Shown one piece after another: positions 7,101-8,620 of a stretch of 8,620 nucleotides of DNA (within the stretch, counting starts at the first letter, position 1; each line of letters begins with the position of its first letter). Location of the stretch: the NCBI GenBank assembly GCA_002340255.1, contig DDLS01000094.1, positions 1 to 8,620 of the forward strand, in the 5' to 3' direction. Position numbers and translations under genes: made by a program. This stretch comes from Cyanobacteria bacterium UBA2566. GTDB taxonomy: Bacteria; Cyanobacteriota; Cyanobacteriia; Cyanobacteriales; Desertifilaceae. The notes beneath the pieces are model-generated. The model worked only from the letters and a program-made list of their open reading frames with translations. It was not told the origin of the DNA and did not search any database.

Positions 7101-7869
7101 CCCGGAATAGCTTCGCCATTTCCTCAGCGTTTTTTAAATACTCTGTGCCGCTATAGCGCATCCGCTTTTGATCGGTAATTAAACTGGCGGTATTGATGCA
7201 CAGGAGCGCGTCATGGGCTTCGGTATCATAACAGGAAATGAAGTGGGAGTCATTGGTGGCAACCAGTTTAATCCCTAATTCTTGACCAATTTTCATCAAT
7301 TCGATATTGACAATTCGGTCTTCTTTCGATCCATGGTCTTGAATTTCTAGATAATAATCATTCTGGAATAAGTTCTGATACCATTTAGCCACTTCTCGCG
7401 CTTTTTCTAGGTCTCCTGCAAGAATGAGCTGGGGAATTTCACTGCCTAAACAGCCACTGGTTAAAATCAGACCTTCGTGATAGTGTTCTAGGAGTTCTTT
7501 GTTAATGCAAGGACGGGAAAAAATTCCTTTTCCTTGAATTCCTTTGAGATTGGATTCTGTGGTTAATTTGACTAAGTTTTTATAGCCTTGCGTGTTTTTT
7601 GTTAAGACTAATTGATGGTATTTCTTTATTTTCTTGTATTTGGTCTCAATATCTCCATTAATGATATACATTTCATTACCAATAATGGGTTTCACCGGAC
7701 TATTTCGACAGGCTTTAATTAACTCAATGGCTCCATACATGACTCCATGATCGGTAATGGCGATCGCCGGCATGTCCAATTCCTGCGCTTTGCCGACCAA
7801 TTGGCTGATTTGAGACGCGCCATCAAGTAAGCTATAGTCGGTGTGAATATGTAATCCTACGAAAGACAT
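4114..7869 (-). CDS. dnaE: DNA polymerase III alpha subunit (DnaE), full length, 1251 aa, no intein
   Basis: This is the replicative polymerase catalytic subunit, acting at the replication fork with the clamp and clamp loader. Residues 1-270 are a PHP domain with an apparently intact metal site: H7, H9, D40-H41 (ITDHG), E66, H85, C140, D207 and H209. E. coli has lost several of these, so intrinsic 3'-5' nuclease activity is possible (inferred). The palm carries PDIDTDF with D409 and D411 and MDFLGLK with D567, matching the three E. coli catalytic Asp. AEYCFNKSHS (772-781) is followed by the helix-hairpin-helix region, and an OB fold lies at about 1020-1100. A Glu/Pro/Ser-rich linker (about 1107-1160) leads to a C-terminal domain that probably contacts the clamp loader. 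The start MSFVGLHIHTDYS fits the family. In many cyanobacteria dnaE is split at Tyr/Cys; here it is continuous. A -10 box (7903-7908) gives a short leader; no Shine-Dalgarno is evident. Confidence 0.97.
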   Translation of the reverse strand: MSFVGLHIHTDYSLLDGASQISQLVGKAQELDMPAIAITDHGVMYGAIELIKACRNSPVKPIIGNEMYIINGDIETKYKKIKKYHQLVLTKNTQGYKNLVKLTTESNLKGIQGKGIFSRPCINKELLEHYHEGLILTSGCLGSEIPQLILAGDLEKAREVAKWYQNLFQNDYYLEIQDHGSKEDRIVNIELMKIGQELGIKLVATNDSHFISCYDTEAHDALLCINTASLITDQKRMRYSGTEYLKNAEEMAKLFRDHLPEQVIQEAIANTLEVAEKVQPYQGVLGEPRIPDYPIPKDHTPDTYVEKQSWDGLLERLNLKSRDELKPAYKERLEYELKMLQRMGFSTYFLVVWDYIKFARDRNIPVGPGRGSAAGSLVAYALRITNIDPVHHGLLFERFLNPERKSMPDIDTDFCIERRDEVIEYVTEKYGKERVAQIITFNRMTSKAVLKDVARVLAIPYSDADQMAKMIPVSRGKPTKLKIMVSDETPAPEFKQKYDTDLNVRRWIDMAMRIEGTNKTFGVHAAGVVISKEPLDEIVPLQRNNDGAVITQYSMEDIESLGLLKMDFLGLKNLTTIQKALEYIEQDYDLKIDPYDIPADERRAQETYVRLKKLPKDVHKTYKVLEKGDLEGIFQLESSGMKQVVRELKPSCIEDISSILALYRPGPLDAGLIPKFIGRKHGTEKIVYEHEMLEPILNETYAVLVYQEQIMKVAQDLAGYSLGEADLLRRAMGKKKVAEMQKHRNIFIDGSAKNGIDKSIAESLFDQMVLFAEYCFNKSHSTAYAYVTYQTAYLKANYPVEYMAALLTSNSGDQDKVGKYIANCREMRIGIESPDINRSGVEFTPTQNKTILFGLSAVKNLGQGAIDCILRAREEGEFKALADLCDRVDLRTVNNRALESLIKCGAFDAFDENRAQLLADLEKIVPWAQSRAKDRDSGPNLFDMLGNTPFSSQNTNGRAHEVAPKADSVSEMTLAEKLQMEKELLGFYVSEHPLSSVTQFVQNLDPQPIPLSQLEAAPKRKSIKVVAIITEIKEITTKSGKLMVILNLEDLNTKGEAKVWGDDYERVKGNLGTEVPVILTGKVSCWNDQTQLTVSDAQKINLEEIQQPIESELESLVDWIESEPVSEPATVEMLENHPPKVESKPSEFVPSTPAPEVLQDEWVVISLSLEEASQEVVKNRLKLWLGEYSGQTNTKTYPVLIVIQGDRFGFSQGVQLPLKWHIQDPEGLVEQLRKQQVAAEFKPLELENLRV
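5545..5550 (-). other. Vacant split-intein insertion site in dnaE (Tyr774/Cys775 codons)
   Basis: On the minus strand the codons TAT-TGC encode Tyr774 and Cys775 within AEY-CFNKSHS. This is exactly where the DnaE split intein of Synechocystis and Nostoc sits, with Cys as the +1 extein residue needed for splicing. Nothing is inserted, and the flanking extein residues are unchanged. E. coli has Gly at the position of this Cys, so the Cys is a lineage feature rather than a catalytic need. Confidence 0.85.
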
Positions 7870-7902
7870 AAGGCGATCGGGGATGAAGCAACAATGAGGG
7901 TT

Positions 7903-7908
7903 ATTATA
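7903..7908 (-). promoter_or_regulatory. Probable -10 box of the dnaE promoter
   Basis: On the minus strand this reads TATAAT, a perfect sigma-70 -10 hexamer, 34 bases before the dnaE start codon and 43 bases after the end of the Roco remnant. At 17-base spacing the -35 region reads TGTAAC, a poor match to TTGACA, so recognition may depend on the -10 box or an activator. The predicted leader would be under 30 bases. Confidence 0.45.
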
Positions 7909-7951
7909 TCGTAGCCAATGAGTGGGTTACAGCGCCTTTAAGGATTTGATC

Positions 7952-8620
7952 TTAATATTCATCAACAAACTGCTCGTGAACTCAATAATACTTTTGTTGC
8001 CGATCTCGCACGCGCACTAAACCACCAAATGTGGGGTCTTTTTCTTGGAGGAAACTGTGAAGTTGTCGCAGGATGGAGCCTTGGGCTTGGATTTCCCTTC
8101 CCCGTTCGAGACCGGGATCGTTGCCTTGACTGGCGGAGTCTAGAGCCATCTCTCCTGCTTTCATAGAAGTTTCGATGCTTTTTTGAGCAAACAGCCATTC
8201 TTTTGGCATCTCGTTATAGATATCGTCCATTAAGAACTTCCCGGCTGAGGAGATAACGGGGAGTATTAATCCAACGGTGCGAGTAACGGCAGTCAGGTAC
8301 GGGGTGGCTCTGGCGAACCACTCGCGAGGGAATTCGAGGATATAGACTCCTTTTTCTTGGTCTTTGGGATTTTGAGAGTATTGAGCGTTGATTTTGGGGA
8401 GAGGTTAGCGCGAATGTGGCGATCGTCGAGGGCGAAACTAATGGCTTTGGCTAACCAGTCCGGTTTGAGGATGACAATATCTTTGAGCAGGGGGTCGTAG
8501 TGGTAGTGAATCAGATGGCCGAGGGTGTGGTAGACGCGAATGAGATCGTCAGGCAGTCCTTCTACCCCTTGTTGAGCGCAAATTTCCATCACCTGGCTAT
8601 ATAGTCATTCCAATTAAAAA
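7952..8620 (-). pseudogene. Roco-type (Roc-COR) GTPase remnant, C-terminal end, three lesions
   Basis: Two overlapping minus-strand frames encode pieces of one protein resembling cyanobacterial leucine-rich-repeat Roc-COR GTPases. Frame A (8592 down to 8293) gives VMEICAQQGVEGLPDDLIRV, then LKDIVILKPDWLAKAISFALDD of the COR region. Frame B, open from 8404 down to 7985, gives LPKINAQYSQNPKDQEKGVY, ILEFPREWFARATPYLTAVT, then KAGEMALDSASQGNDPGLER and FGGLVRVRDRQQKYY. The lesions are: (i) an out-of-frame junction near 8395-8415, where part of the COR region appears deleted; (ii) TGA at 7982-7984 where the family has Trp, after which the same frame continues VHEQFVDEY and ends at TAA 7952-7954; (iii) TGA at 8605-8607 in frame A, explained by two extra bases near 8599-8600, since the neighbouring frame reads FNWNDY into SQVMEICAQ. 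The Roc GTPase and repeats would lie off the right edge. Family assignment is from memory of motifs. Confidence 0.75.

Noticed and set aside
7962..8198. 78-codon minus-strand frame with many Arg and Ser
   Set aside because: It overlaps, in another frame, the part of the Roco remnant that reads as family sequence; its own product looks like frame noise.

Overview
The window looks like a cyanobacterial chromosome segment. The evidence is eight copies of the octamer GCGATCGC (HIP1, at 629, 1420, 2446, 3471, 4249, 5209, 7064 and 7760), a TAGGGAA-type heptamer tandem repeat, the adjacent DUF2499 (Ycf49-like) and DUF3593 membrane-protein genes typical of cyanobacteria, and a DHH-CBS-tRNA nucleotidyltransferase fusion of cyanobacterial type. 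I cannot name the genus.

Layout: (1) 1-284, plus strand, is the decayed 3' end of a class D (OXA-like) beta-lactamase gene, broken by a frameshift near position 23. (2) 406-3153, plus, encodes a 915-residue fusion of a DHH/DHHA1 phosphoesterase, a CBS pair and a class II tRNA nucleotidyltransferase. It is closely bracketed by two inverted copies of a short hairpin-plus-heptamer repeat, and the right-hand copy supplies its stop codon. (3) 3371-3673 and 3705-4004, plus, encode two small three-helix membrane proteins, DUF2499 and DUF3593, probably co-transcribed. (4) 4013-4071 is a palindromic MITE-like element between convergent genes. (5) 4114-7869, minus, encodes a full-length DNA polymerase III alpha subunit, DnaE. 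(6) 7952-8620, minus, is the eroded C-terminal end of a Roco-type (Roc-COR) GTPase gene with three separate lesions, running off the window.

The most notable observation is dnaE. In many cyanobacteria the gene is split in two, and the protein is rebuilt by a split intein inserted between a Tyr and a Cys (AEY/CFN). Here the gene is one uninterrupted frame, the AEY-CFN site is intact and empty at residues 774/775, and the diagnostic Cys is kept.

The central genes are housekeeping: tRNA 3'-end synthesis or repair, chromosome replication, and a conserved photosynthetic-lineage membrane pair. The two edges hold dead accessory genes. I see no CRISPR array, tRNA, rRNA or intact mobile element, and no clearly new multi-gene system.
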